DNA from: Karalla daura
Lineage: Eukaryota > Chordata > Actinopteri > Chaetodontiformes > Leiognathidae
Length of the DNA: 64,000 bases
Assembly: GCA_029224185.1 (NCBI GenBank)
Contig: CM055196.1
Span: forward strand, 24,700,673-24,764,672
Direction of reading: 5' to 3'
The first letter of the stretch is position 1; each line of letters starts with the position of its first letter. Under the pieces are notes generated by a model. It saw nothing but the letters and a program-made list of their open reading frames with translations. It had not been told where the DNA came from and did no database searches. This document shows positions 51,870 through 62,975 of the stretch, piece after piece. The position numbers were made by a program, and so were the translations under genes.

Positions 51870-53869
51870 CTCCTCCCATTAGAGGGAGTGAGCCGGGGCT
51901 GCTGACAGCGGTGACAGGCAGAGCGCTGGGAGCCGATCGGGGGATGGGGGGGACGAAGGGGGGGTGGGGGGGGGTGTACATCTGTTTGGGTCCCTGGCAC
52001 CATCGTCTGGCCTCCAGAGTTTGATGCATCCGAGATGTGTGAACACGTGGGAGTGTTTGTCGATCACACACAGAGACAAGAGAAGACAACACACCAGTTT
52101 TCTGCGTTTGACGGACCACCTTTGAGGGGATGACGGGCCAGACACGATTGGCTGTTGTCACACACTTGGTTTACAGGAATTACATGGCGGATCTGGCTGT
52201 AATGCAGCCTCTAGGATTTAATTCACCACCCCGTGCACTGATAAGAGCCTCATTGGCAGTTCCCACATCGCCTCGCCACAATTAAGATCATTGCCGTGTT
52301 GCTGTGAGGGGCGTGCATTCCTGACAAGGGTTGCTTAGTCTTTGGAGATGACAGATTCCTTTGTGTGCCAAGCTGTAAGAATGTAGTAATTGGTAAACTG
52401 TTTGACCAATCTGAATTATTAACAAAACAGCCATTTCATAATAAAAGAGATTATTATTCTGCCCCGCACCACAATTTGGCTATCAACAAAAGCCTTTGTT
52501 ACTCTCGGCTCTTTATCGAGAAAGAAAATCCATTGAAAGTGGCTGAAGATCTGACACAAAGCAATTGCTGAATCCCTGCAAATCTGCAGGCTTAATTGAT
52601 TATTTGTGCAGAGCTGTATATCTGCAAGGTGCAGCATACCCAGGGGAAATAATGTAAAACAGATAACGAGATGAAATGTGGAAGAATTGCTTTCTGCAAC
52701 CCGTTTTATTAATCTTTTCCCCCCTTCTTCGTATTCACAACGAGTTCCCCATCTAGATTTTCCCATTACTAAAGCGCAGCTCCACGTTCTGAGAACGCGA
52801 GTGTCCTAAATCGAAAGTTGAGAGTTGATTCAAGCCGGCAAGTAAAGTGTTTGTTAAGAGGTTATTTTGATTTCTGAATAACACACGGCGGGACGCGGCG
52901 GTGTGTGTACCTGAGTCTCCCAGAGGAGAATATTTTATTTTCAAATCTCATCTTCATTATTCTGCCTTCTCACTTCACTGCCGGCATCCAAAAGAATGAA
53001 TTCATTATGCTGATACTGTACACAAACATCTTCTGAAAAAGTAATCTGCTCGGGCTGATTTCAGAATCGGGTTTGCAGGCGTAGCTCCTCAGCACAGCCA
53101 CACTGTCTCCCAGACACGGTGGAAGGTGGAAATGACTCTCAGAGCACAACCTTGAGAGGACGGGATGTGAAATTACTGTGGAAATGGACTCCTGTTGTCG
53201 GCATGTCAGAGCCGGTCTCCTCAGTCCTCAACCCTTTTTGTTTCCATCCTTTTTTCCATTTACCCTGCTCTTCGCACCCCTTTTCACAGCCCAGGAAAAC
53301 AAAAAGTGATATAGTTGGCAGGCAGGCAGACTGCTTCCACTCGGCAGCAATCAAGCCATTACGGATGGAGAGGGAGAGGAAGGCCCTTTGTTTTGTTTGT
53401 TTTGTTTTTTCGCCGTGATATAGAATTCTTGGCATTAGGTTGCACATCAGGCCAGACCATAATTGCCTTCTCCTCACTGGGGAGCTCCTTGTTTTCCATT
53501 TGATGTCTGCCTCTGTCAGATTTCACCATTAGTGGGGGAGGGGGGGGTGGCAGGGGAGAGGAAGACAATTCCTGGATCAGTCATCTCATATGGGCTGTCG
53601 GAGGAGCAGGGAGGACAGCGGCGATGAATCCTGGGATGGCTTGCCAGGATTTTCCTTGAACACAGAAGAAAAAATGAATATTGCTTCTCAAGACACGTAT
53701 AAAAACTATGTCCCACTTTCCCACCGTACTGAATCTGTGTTGACATAATAGACAGTGTATTATTTATTCATCAGATGAGGGACTTTCTGTGTGTGTATTA
53801 TGATGGTACATTAAATACATTTAGTTTTTCATTGTTGGTTCAGGCAAAACGAGCAGTTTGACTCAACGA

Positions 53870-53897
53870 CTCAACAGAAACAACTCAACAGAAACAA
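53870..53897. repeat. Two tandem copies of a 14-bp unit
   Basis: CTCAACAGAAACAA occurs twice in a row without change. Confidence 0.85.
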
Positions 53898-54701
53898 CGT
53901 TACTTTGAGATTCAAGAAGAAATGACAGGTCACGATAGCCACACAATGTCCATCGACCGATAAAACATCTGAATGATCTGCTCCTAATGAAAAGACGCTC
54001 GTCTCGTCCTCCTGTCCCTCGCTCTCCTCACTGAACAGCAGCACAGCCTTCAGCTTCTGTGACTGATGGGCAGAAGATGAGAGAGCTGAGAGCCATTTCC
54101 AAAGCCCAAGGCGCTCGTCCTGCTGCGATACAACCAGGTGATAGTTCCTCAGAGGACAGCCTATCTGGTCATACTCTCTATCTTATCTCTTCCAGAAGCA
54201 ACTGTTGTAACAACAACAGAGCTGGAACCACAGCTCTGTGCAGAGCCAAAGTGCTTCAGCAAAACCGTACATTGAATTAAAGCGATTGGCAATCGAATGG
54301 AAAATATGAAATGATAAAAAAATAAATGAATTTGTGGCACATTGTGGCTCCCGCGCTGGGCTTTTGTCACGGTGTTTTGTTGCTGCTGAGCTCCCTTTGC
54401 GTCGATCTTCAGAGATTTAACCTCTCGCTGAGAAGCGGCTTTTCAAGAGGAGTTGGCTGAAGACAGTTGATGTGTGTAAAGTGCCCAGCGAGCTGAGAGG
54501 CAGCGTTGCGGTTTATGTGGTCCAGTTCACACACACAGTGCATAATGGATATTTAACAGCCCCGGCCTGCTGGAAGTGTGCTGTGGCCTGAAATGGTGCT
54601 GGAGATATCGCAGTGTGTGACTGCCAGGATGACACACCCATTAAAACACACTTAGTCCATTTCACTGCTGCAGTTCCACTCTGGATTAATGCCACAAGAA
54701 T

Positions 54702-54703
<2 letters not shown>

Positions 54704-54742
<39 letters not shown>
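54704..54742. repeat. (AC)n microsatellite
   Basis: About 39 pure bases, followed by GACAGACA. Confidence 0.95.
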
Positions 54743-54746
<4 letters not shown>

Positions 54747-56442
54747 GACACATCTCCCTCTTGTGAATTGATGCTCCACTTTATTCATATTATCACCCGT
54801 ACATCCACATACACCTTTTCCATGAATCCGGGCACATTCCAAGAATAAACACGTTGCTGGAAACGGGGGTGATGATATTTCGGGTGGTGCCATGCGACGC
54901 AGTCACAGTTGAATCTGGGCCGGGAGACGCGAGCATGTTTCCCAGCTGCGCCTTTGGCAGGAGCATCTCATCCTCTTCCTGCTCTGCACCCACACTGAAT
55001 TATTGAAATAAAGCAAGGTGCCTCGCTTTGTCTCATGTGATCAGGATAGACGCCCCAAACCCCCAATCTGAGAGATCCGCTCCAACAGGAGGCAGAGAAG
55101 TTGTTTAATTGGCTCCCTCCCTCTGGATCAAACACACATCGTATGTCTTTAGTTTTACTGTCAGGTCAGACTTCCCGAAGTGTTTTTTCTTTCTCTTTCT
55201 TTGTAGCTGAGTCCTCTCTAAAAAGCTGTAGGCAGCCAGGTACCTGAAGCCTGGTGTCTGGAGGACTTATGTACTCATATCAGCTGAGATTCCTCCAAAG
55301 TGGCCCTAATGATTCCTCTCATCATCGCCATGCTGCACTCAGCTTTTCACACCACAGCTCCGCAATTTACTGACGACGCGCAGCATGTGGGACTTGAGAC
55401 TCAGCCACGAATTAGGCTTTAAAAACACTGCCAGAAAATTCGCCTGCCTGAATTTGTACGTCATGCATGTACATGTGGTTTTACAGGGATTTCCACAGTG
55501 TGTGGAAAATAGATTTACAACATTGTTACAAACAGGATCAAACTGTGGGTGAAACACTTGTCTCAGGGTTTCGTCTTCCTGTTCGGAGACAAACGCTGGT
55601 TCCAGCTGCTAACGTTGCATCAGACGTGCGTGTTTCATTGGGGGAATTTAATCCTGGCAGAGGTCAGACTTGTCAGGTTGCGGTTCAGTTCCTTACTCCG
55701 TCAAACTGTCAGATAAGTTGTGCCGAGGTTCCAGACATTAGGGAGAGAATAAGACGCTTCTCTGGCACTATGTGCCTGTGCATGTCCAATGCTCGCTGCC
55801 GGGCAATTAAACATAATGCACTGCAGCTGTTTGTTTACGCCATTTCTTTGGATTCAGAATTGACATAGTCGATGTGAAATTGCAGCTATTAACCAGTTCA
55901 CAGCTAAAGCAGATTTTTACAAATACTGTAGGGATTGGGGCTTGTTTTGTCCAGGCATGTAAGCAGAAAAAGTAGCTCTGAATATTGTAATTATTGATAA
56001 TTACCCCACCACCACCACCAGCACATTAAACCACACAGATCTGAAAATTACGCAGAGCCAGTGGAGGTAGATGGATGTGTTAGATCCAGTTTTCAAGTGT
56101 GCACAAAGAGGTATCGACAAGCCGAGTCCCAGGTGAGGCCGACTCCTGGTGCGAGTGATCAATGAGCGCATGGCCATTGAACTGAGGTTAGAGGTAGTTT
56201 GTATTCTATTAGGCATCTCTGGGGTTTTGCTGCAGGGGAACAAAAGCGCATGCTGATGCCTAATTGCTGACAGAGAAAAGACCAACAGCGTTGTTACATC
56301 TGTGGGCTGTAACTGCTGCTCTGTACGAGCTGCCTCGCTCAGCCTCAGCTCTGCAGCGCTATGAGCAGCTGCCAATCACCATGTGACTCACTTCACAGTA
56401 CTGTCTGCTTTAGACTCGCTGTCGTCTTTATGTCTGCTCACA

Positions 56443-56479
56443 CATATAAGTATAAGTATATATATACGTACATATATGT
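56443..56479. repeat. TA-rich low-complexity tract
   Basis: ATATAAGTATAAGTATATAT and the following bases form a short, imperfect TA repeat. Confidence 0.8.
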
Positions 56480-58601
56480 TTAATTCTCCCAACCACAGCG
56501 TAGGTTGCGTATGGTATGGTTAACATGTCAACAAGACCCTTCCTGAGTGTTGCCGTTGTTTGAACTGATGCTGGTGATCTGTCACTTGCCTCTGACAACC
56601 ACCAGGATTGGAAAATGAATGTGGATTAACATACAGTTCCTGGAATAACCACTTGGGAAAATAGAGATAAGATGAAAATAAGATCAGTGCTGTGTTTATT
56701 CTCAAAGAAAAGCTGTTCTGTCCAGCAGCTGAAAACCACACAGAAGAACATCAGCTTTACAATACACAGCCCACACAGAAATAACAAGAGAATAATAGTA
56801 ATGATAAAAACAATAATAATACTGTACTAATAATGGCAGTGATCGTGATGAAAGTTGAGACAGGAAAACAGTAATAAATCAAGATATAAGAAGATAATAA
56901 AGATAATAATGCAATAAACGCCCTTTATATAGTTTGTCTGACTTGTAGCTTGTCTGCTTCCGCTGGTGACACTCTACCAGCTTCTTGTTTTTTACCCATC
57001 TTTACCCGCAGTTCAGCCTGCACCACTAGTACTATTTATGTTTCACACACGTCTGGTGTTTCTGAGCGACTCTGGATGCAGTCAGGTCGTGTGAATCTCT
57101 GACCTGACCACAGTCGTGCTGCCACCAGACAGGTACAACCAGCAGGTGTACACACGAGATGTGTACGTCAGATGACGTAGACAGCAGTGTTATGTAAATG
57201 ACATGACATAACCTATAAAGTTACTCTTACTCTTAAAGTCACTCTGAGAACTTGATGCTGGTTTCAGATGGCTGTAGTTGCTCTGATGGACAGATGGTGT
57301 CGTCTATGATCCCTCATCATTAAACGTGTGATCAAACTTCTGCTGAAACCAGTCGTTCAGTGTGAACTCTGAGCCTCTTCTGAAGCAGAAACAATGGTGA
57401 AAGTCTTGTTGTATGTCCTCAGCTTCAGTTGTTTAGAACATCTTAGAAGTTTGAGCACACGCAGCTCCACCCACACTCCACCTCTGAGCATCTGTCTGAG
57501 GTGCTGTTCACTCTCCCTTCTAATGGCTTATCAAAGGTTCTGAGGACATGAAAATGTATGTGCACTGATTCATTGTTAAAGCTTCAGGATCAGGCTTTGT
57601 CTGACTCTCCAGACTGCATTAGATTATTAAGATGTAGACTAATGCCGTGCATGTCAACCTTGTGCACAATCTATTTACGCCCTCCCTCCTGACAGCCGGG
57701 ACACGGCTTCACTCCTCATTATTTATAGTGGCTCCTAATTGATTGAGGTCACCGGTCGTTGTTTACAGGGAAGTTCCAGCTAAACATCTTGTGTGAGATC
57801 TGCTCGGCGCCTCACGTGCACCTCCTCTTTGACCTTCCTCACCTCCAGCGCTCGGCTGGTGTGGGTTCTGCTTTTCAAGGATCTGTCAGCGTGTGTGAGC
57901 AGCAGGAAGGTGGAGGAGGGAGCGCGCAGCCTCCCATCTGCTGCTCACACATTTGTTTCGCTAATTGGTGAAACTATTGACAAGGCATTTGTCGGCATTA
58001 AATGGAATAGTTGTAATAGATTAATGAATCCTTTGCCAAAAGATTTTCAACATCTTAATGACTTTGATTTTGAAATGTAGCCAACAGAAAATAATATGCA
58101 ATATTTGAAGGTCACCTTCAGGCTTTGAAGGGAACTTTCCTCTTTTCCTTTTTGTTCAATAAAACAGGTGCAAAGAAAATGTTAAGGCGAAGTATTTAGG
58201 AAATGTACATTGTTTTTCATCCATTCATTTATATATATACGTATGTGAAAGTGTCCATCAGTTGTTTCTCAGTCGTGTCTGTTTTTCTCATTTAAAGAAG
58301 GAAACAGCAGCAGCTCTTCTGGATTAATGTGGCGTGATAACCATCAGTGAGCGTGTGGATGTTCTGGACACAGTGCTGCTTGTTTTTCCTGTTACAGACA
58401 CAGAAACACATTATTGAAATCAGTAATCTATCTATGCTGGTCCTGTCAATATCCTCTGTTTGGTTTTTCTCTCGGTGGATTTGAAAAAACAAAACAAAGT
58501 CCTGCTCTGTCAGAGGTCTGCTAAAGAGTGATTGTAAGTCTGGTGGAACATCACACATACATGTATGTCTAGACATTCCTCCTCTCTCCTGTGTTGAGCA
58601 G

Positions 58602-58753
58602 ATCTCAGCTAGAGCGTGTGCAGCATGAGGCTGGTGTGGAAATCCCTGGACAAGATGAGGTGTCTGAGGAAACGCTCCACCATCCCCTTCCTTGGCTTCC
58701 TCATCACCTTCCTCCTCTTCCTCAACCTCTACATTGAAGACGGCTATGTGCTG
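58602..58753 (+). other. mgat4c: mgat4c first coding exon: short 5' UTR, cytoplasmic tail and membrane anchor
   Basis: A pyrimidine-rich tract (about 58574-58594) leads into an AG at 58600-58601, so the exon probably starts at 58602, with 23 bases of 5' UTR before ATG 58625. The start context has A at -3. The exon ends after codon CTG at 58753, and the donor GTTAGT follows, so the junction is phase 0. It encodes 43 residues: a tail with LDKMRCLRKRS, then the anchor from about IPFLGFL to NLYI. The strong acceptor means an upstream non-coding exon exists. The N-terminal MRLVWKS differs from the human start as I recall it, while LDKMRCLRK is shared. Confidence 0.88.
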
Positions 58754-61245
58754 GTTAGTGAATGTTTACAGTGTTTTATTTCCAAAACAGAGATTTAATT
58801 TGTCTACTCAGGATTCGCCTTCCTCATTAATTTGCATTCTTCATTAATGACACCAAATGTCTTCAGTCACCCCTTCCACATTGTCCCTTTTAAAATCGCT
58901 TGTTTTTAAGGGAAACGTGTTTAAATTTTCATGGCACACGCCCAAGTTGAAATCAGTCAGATGTTTTATTTCTTATTTATGAAACCGTCAGAAAGTTTGT
59001 GATCCTAGTACATTATCCGTGTTTGTTATTTAAATTATTAAGATGTAGTTCACATTTTGAGCTCTCCAGAGCTCTTCCCAAGTCCATTTGCTCGGCTGTG
59101 CAAACTGCCTGGAGAGACTTTAGGTCTCCTTTTGTCTGCAAACGTCGAGGGTTAGCTCGACTACATCAAAACACATACTGTGTCAAGTTTGTACAGGATG
59201 TTGGAGACAAGTTTAAGAAAACAAAAGTCTGGTCTCTGCCTCCCACACACACTTTTGAATAATTGACGGCTGAAGTTTTTCTGAGGACCGTCCCGCCTCT
59301 GTGTGACAGCTTGGTGTATGGTGTCATTTTCTCTTGTCTATCATGTGAACCAACGCTTCGTTTGTCATTCTGTGTTTCAGGAAGGCGACAAACGACAGCT
59401 GAGGGAAACGTCCGTCCACCCCCCGAGCTCGGAGCGATACGTTCACACCTTCAGAGACCTGAGTAACTTCTCCGGAGCCATTAATGTCACGTACCGCTAT
59501 CTCGCTGGAACCCCACTCAACCGAAAGAGTAAGTTCAGCTCCTGCATAAAGGCTAATTTGCAACAACGGTTTTCTGGAGCTGGAGGGGAAGTTACAGTTA
59601 CACACATCTGTGAGCTCGAGCCGAGAGCAAAACTCTGTGAAGCAGGGATCGAAAGCGCGGCCGTAAAAAGCAACTGCTCCACAGAGACCTGAGAATTAAA
59701 CATTACACACTACGCCGCTCACGTGTGCCACGTTACGTCGGAGCACAAAGCTCCAATTTTAGGTCCAAGCAACGAAAACATTCATGGGGACGATATACTG
59801 CAGAGCACTGTCACCAGTTAGAGCAGAAATGCTCCTGAGGGAAAACGATGATGAACAGCTTTTTCGAGGGCTTTCAACCACATCTCAGCCTCCATTAATG
59901 TTTTGATCATTGCTGCCTGTGTATGTGGGCAGATGAGCCGAGCTTGAGAGAAATAGCGGGAACCTATTTCCTTCAGAACAGGAATGAACAGTCACACTTA
60001 AAGATACAATTTGTTTCCTCAGTGAACAGCCCATTAATGTGTCCATAAAATGCTGACGTTGATAGAGAATGGTATTTGTTCTCCACAGAGTACCTCACTA
60101 TCGGGCTGTCGTCAGTCAAAAGAAAAAGAGGAAATTACCTTCTGGAGACGATCAAATCCATCTTCGACCAGTCCAGCTATGAGGAGCTCAAAGAGATCGT
60201 GGTGGTGGTCCACCTGGCGGACTTTGACCTGGCCTGGTGTGAGAACCTGGTGCAGGAGATCACCAGGAAGTTTGCTCACCACATCATCGCTGGACGCCTC
60301 CTGGTGATCCAGGCGCCAGAGGAATACTACCCGTCTCTGGACGGGCTGAAAAGGAACTACAACGACCCGGAGGACCGGGTACGTTTCCGCTCTAAGCAGA
60401 ACGTGGACTACGCCTTTCTCCTCAACTTCTGCACCAACCTGTCACACTTCTACATGATGCTGGAGGACGACGTGCGCTGCTCCAGGAACTTCCTGACGGC
60501 GCTGAAGAAGGTGATCACCTCCAGAGAAGGTTCCTACTGGGTGATGCTGGAGTTCTCCAAGCTGGGCTACATCGGGAAGCTGTACCACTCCAAAGACCTG
60601 CCACGTCTGGCTCATTTCCTCCTCATGTTCTACCAGGAGATGCCCTGCGACTGGCTCCTCATCCACTTCCGGGGCCTGCTGGCCCAGAAGGACGTGATCC
60701 GCTTCAAGCCCTCGCTCTTCCAGCACATGGGCTACTACTCTTCTTACAAGGGCGCCGAGAACAAGCTGAAGGACGACGACTTTGAGGAGGACTCCATCGA
60801 CATCCCGGACAACCCCCCCGCCAGCCTGTACACCAACATCAACGTCTTTGAGAACTACGACGCCACCAAGGCCTACAGCACGGTGGACGAGTACTTCTGG
60901 GGGAAGCCTCCTTCGACCGGAGACTTCTTTGTCATCGTCTTCAATAAATCCACCAAAATTAGTAAAATTAAGATCGCGACAGGTTCGGACGACCGTCAGA
61001 ATGACATTCTCCACCACGGAGCGCTGGAGGTGGGAGAGAAGCTGGTGGGGACGAAGAAGGGGAAGCAGTGCTCCTCCTACATCACGCTGGGCGAGTTTAA
61101 AAACGGCAACATCGAGGTGCAAGACGTCGACCACAAAATTGCCTTCGACATCGAGTGTGTGCGCATAGTAGTGACAGCCAGTCAGAAAGAGTGGCTCATC
61201 ATTAGAAGTATAAGTCTATGGACTACACAACCACCCAGCCAATGA
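58625..61245 (+). CDS. mgat4c: MGAT4C, GT54-family alpha-mannosyl-glycoprotein beta-N-acetylglucosaminyltransferase; join(58625..58753,59381..59528,60089..61245)
   Basis: The joined exons encode 477 residues, a type II Golgi-type glycosyltransferase expected to add GlcNAc branches to N-glycan cores in the Golgi lumen. What is seen: a basic cytoplasmic tail (residues 1-19, with MRCLRKRS), a hydrophobic anchor (about 20-37), a stem with two N-glycosylation sequons (NFS and NVT), then the catalytic region. That region includes IGLSSVKRKRGNYL, YNDPEDRV, RSKQNVDYAFLLNF and an acidic LEDDVRC motif (EDD at about 218-220), which is the probable nucleotide-sugar/metal site. The C-terminal part (about 355-477) matches the region after the catalytic domain in MGAT4 proteins. 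Length and motif order agree with the human MGAT4C I recall (about 478 residues), and no frame break is seen. MGAT4A and MGAT4B are less likely because LDKMRCLRKRS and NLYIEDGYVLEGDK are MGAT4C-like. The exact linkage made is uncertain (see findings). ATG 58625 is chosen because an in-frame TAG lies at 58610-58612; ATG 58655 is an alternative start. Confidence 0.95.
58754..59380 (+). other. mgat4c: mgat4c intron between coding exons 1 and 2 (627 bp)
   Basis: It begins GTTAGTG and ends TGTGTTTCAG, and it is phase 0. It is AT-rich and shows no repeats or conserved structure that I can recognise. Open frames inside it (for example 58999-59262) resemble no known protein and read through into intron sequence. 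Confidence 0.85.
59381..59528 (+). other. mgat4c: mgat4c second coding exon: lumenal stem
   Basis: The acceptor TTTCAG precedes GAAGGCGAC (EGDKRQLRET), and the exon ends CGAAAGA before the consensus donor GTAAGT at 59529. Its 148 bases give 49 codons plus one base (phase 1). The product includes SERYVHTFRDLSNFSGAINV and TYRYLAGTPL, strongly MGAT4C-like, with two adjacent N-glycosylation sequons (NFS, NVT). It joins the membrane anchor to the catalytic domain. Confidence 0.93.
59529..60088 (+). other. mgat4c: mgat4c intron between coding exons 2 and 3 (560 bp)
   Basis: It begins GTAAGTT and ends TTCTCCACAG, and it is phase 1. The split codon A|AG restores lysine before YLTIGLSS. I see no repeat or RNA structure in it. 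Confidence 0.88.
60089..61245 (+). other. mgat4c: mgat4c third coding exon: catalytic and C-terminal domains
   Basis: One 1157-base exon encodes residue 93 to the end. Third codon positions are markedly G/C-rich compared with the flanking AT-rich DNA, which is typical of a fish coding exon. Motifs in order: YLTIGLSSVKRKRGNY, VVVVHLADFDL, HHIIAGRLLVIQAPEEYYP, NYNDPEDRVRFRSKQNVDYA, MLEDDVRCSRNFL, LEFSKLGYIGKLYHSKDLPR, MPCDWLLIHFRGLLAQKDVI, SLYTNINVFENYDA, EYFWGKPPSTGDFFVIVFN, DDRQNDILHHGALEVGE, KEWLIIRSISLW. The stop is TGA at 61243-61245. The long open frame on the opposite strand (60442-61134) is a shadow of this codon bias. Confidence 0.96.
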
Positions 61246-62009
61246 GGACAATGCAGACAGACTCTTAGTACATTGTAGAGGCAAAGGTTTTTATTGGTAT
61301 TATTTACTAATGTATGTATTTCCAGGTTTATTTATTCATTTTGTAAGTATTTATTGATACTCATTTTGATTGCCAGACCAGTCTATAGTTTTTTATACCT
61401 GCAAGTTGCAATTTTAGTGGAGCATCCTCCCAGTCATCCTCAAGGACTGTTCGACTGACCTCAGAGTATTCATCAGCGTGTGATTATGCCTTTTTTTTCT
61501 AGCTTTTGATATTCATCTTTCATCGTTCAGCGGCTGTTATACGTTTAACTTATCATGATCTTGTCTATTATTTTGTAAGTGTTTCATGTTTCGGTCACTC
61601 TCTAAGTCTCTATATTTGTCTTACTTCTCAGTGAAAAGGCCAAAACGAATAATGAACAGATCCTGCAAACATTTCTATGGAGCCAAAGTCTGACTCATCT
61701 TTGTTCCTCTGTGCCACAGAGCCCTTCAAACTATTGCAACTGCTTAATAGAAGTTCCTGGTTCAAAACCACAGAGAGGGGAGGTCAGAAAAGTACGATAT
61801 ACATGAACACTTTTTTTTGTTTGTTTTGGCCTTTTCTTGAAGTGGTAAATGTATAGAGCCACCTCAGCGTTTAAAGGGTTCGCGATTTGTCAGGAGTTTA
61901 CGAAAATGAGTTTCCACAAACTTCCAGCATCTGCTGTGCTATGACACGTCAACATGGAAATAGTTTCACATTCAGAATGGACCTTTTAACCATATCACCG
62001 TTACAATTT

Positions 62010-62040
62010 GCTCTTGAAGCACATAAGGTGCTTCAAGAGC
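62010..62040. repeat. Perfect 13-bp inverted repeat with 5-base loop (hairpin)
   Basis: GCTCTTGAAGCAC at 62010-62022 and GTGCTTCAAGAGC at 62028-62040 are exact reverse complements around the loop ATAAG. Pairing does not extend outward. It lies in the probable mgat4c 3' UTR, so the RNA would form a stable stem-loop there. Confidence 0.9.
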
Positions 62041-62951
62041 AGAGTGAAGATAAATCCAATCACAAACCAGTGATTTGACTTCAGGTTTGTGAACATTTGA
62101 ACAAATGTGGAAAATTACCTGCTGTGATCATGTGATGTGATATTTCCTGGAACCAGGTTGGTTTTTTTTTAGAAAAATTCAATCAAATTATAACTCCTCT
62201 TCCAACAGCAACACCTGGATCTCGAACAAAGTCTCCATTTGGCCGTTGATTGCTTTCTGCTTTGAAACCCCAGTGACAGAAGTGTTAGAGGTCATTGATG
62301 CCTTGACTATTCATCGTGTCGTACTTAAGGTTTTCTCTTTTTTCAGGTTGGGTTTAATATTCGTGCCAGGTTGAATCATGGGCCTGCTGGAGTCTGAGGC
62401 GAGCGTGCGAGTGGGCTGAGCTTTTACCAGCACTGTATGTTCCGTCAGGGCGTCTGACAGCAGAACAATGTTTGTTTTCACCCATCTTCTCCAAGAGCTG
62501 AGATTAGATTGCACAGTGAAGAATGGGCCAGGTCCGCTCTTAGGTCTCTTTTTTTTTTCTCTCCACAGCACAATTTTCCTCCAGTAAATTGGTCTGTGTT
62601 TGCCTCACTCTCTACACCAGCAAAACAACATCTCCCCTGAAGCTATAGGATCTCAATTCGTTCCTTCCCAATGTTGTGCTCCTGCAGCTGCAATGTTTTT
62701 GCTCCTACATGGTTGCCTCTGTGATCTTTGCTCTCACTACGTACAGGCTGCTGCTGCTTTGGGGAAATTTGCTCCTTTTTTTTATTTTTTCCTTTGAAGA
62801 TCCTTTTAGAACACACCACCTTGTTTTATGTTGCTCGGCGAACACTTTCCACATGTTAACTGATCAGCGCTCAGAGCGGCTCCGAGCTCTGCAAGCGGCC
62901 GCCTCGGCCTCCATATTCCTGTGACGGCATCGAGGAATCGCTCAACAATGC

Positions 62952-62957
62952 AATAAA
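62952..62957 (+). terminator. mgat4c: Candidate polyadenylation signal AATAAA
   Basis: This is the first canonical AATAAA after the mgat4c stop codon, followed by GGTCGTGTGGG-type sequence about 25-40 bases later. Its use is inferred, and its distance from the stop (about 1.7 kb) makes it uncertain. Confidence 0.3.
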
Positions 62958-62975
62958 GAGGTAAATGTTTACATA

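Larger units (their letters stand above)
50001..58601. other. mgat4c: Non-coding stretch up to the first mgat4c coding exon
   Basis: No gene is recognised. It contains the hAT-type element at 50785, G- and CA-tracts at 51330-51867, an AT-rich block at 52330-52620, (AC)n at 54704 and a TA-rich tract at 56443-56479. At least one 5' non-coding exon and the promoter of mgat4c should lie here or further upstream; I cannot place either. Confidence 0.6.
61246..62975 (+). other. mgat4c: Probable mgat4c 3' UTR
   Basis: Non-coding, AT-rich sequence follows the stop. The first 100 bases hold several AUUUA-type motifs (for example TTTATTTATTCATTTT near 61327), which are common in regulated 3' UTRs. The only canonical AATAAA I find downstream is at 62952-62957, with a modest GT-rich stretch after it. 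This suggests a UTR of about 1.7 kb, but earlier cleavage at a variant signal cannot be excluded. A perfect hairpin lies within it (62010-62040). Confidence 0.4.

Noticed and set aside
60442..61134. 230-residue open frame on the - strand opposite mgat4c exon 3
   Set aside because: It is the mirror of G/C-rich third codon positions in the real exon; the + strand reading matches a known family throughout.
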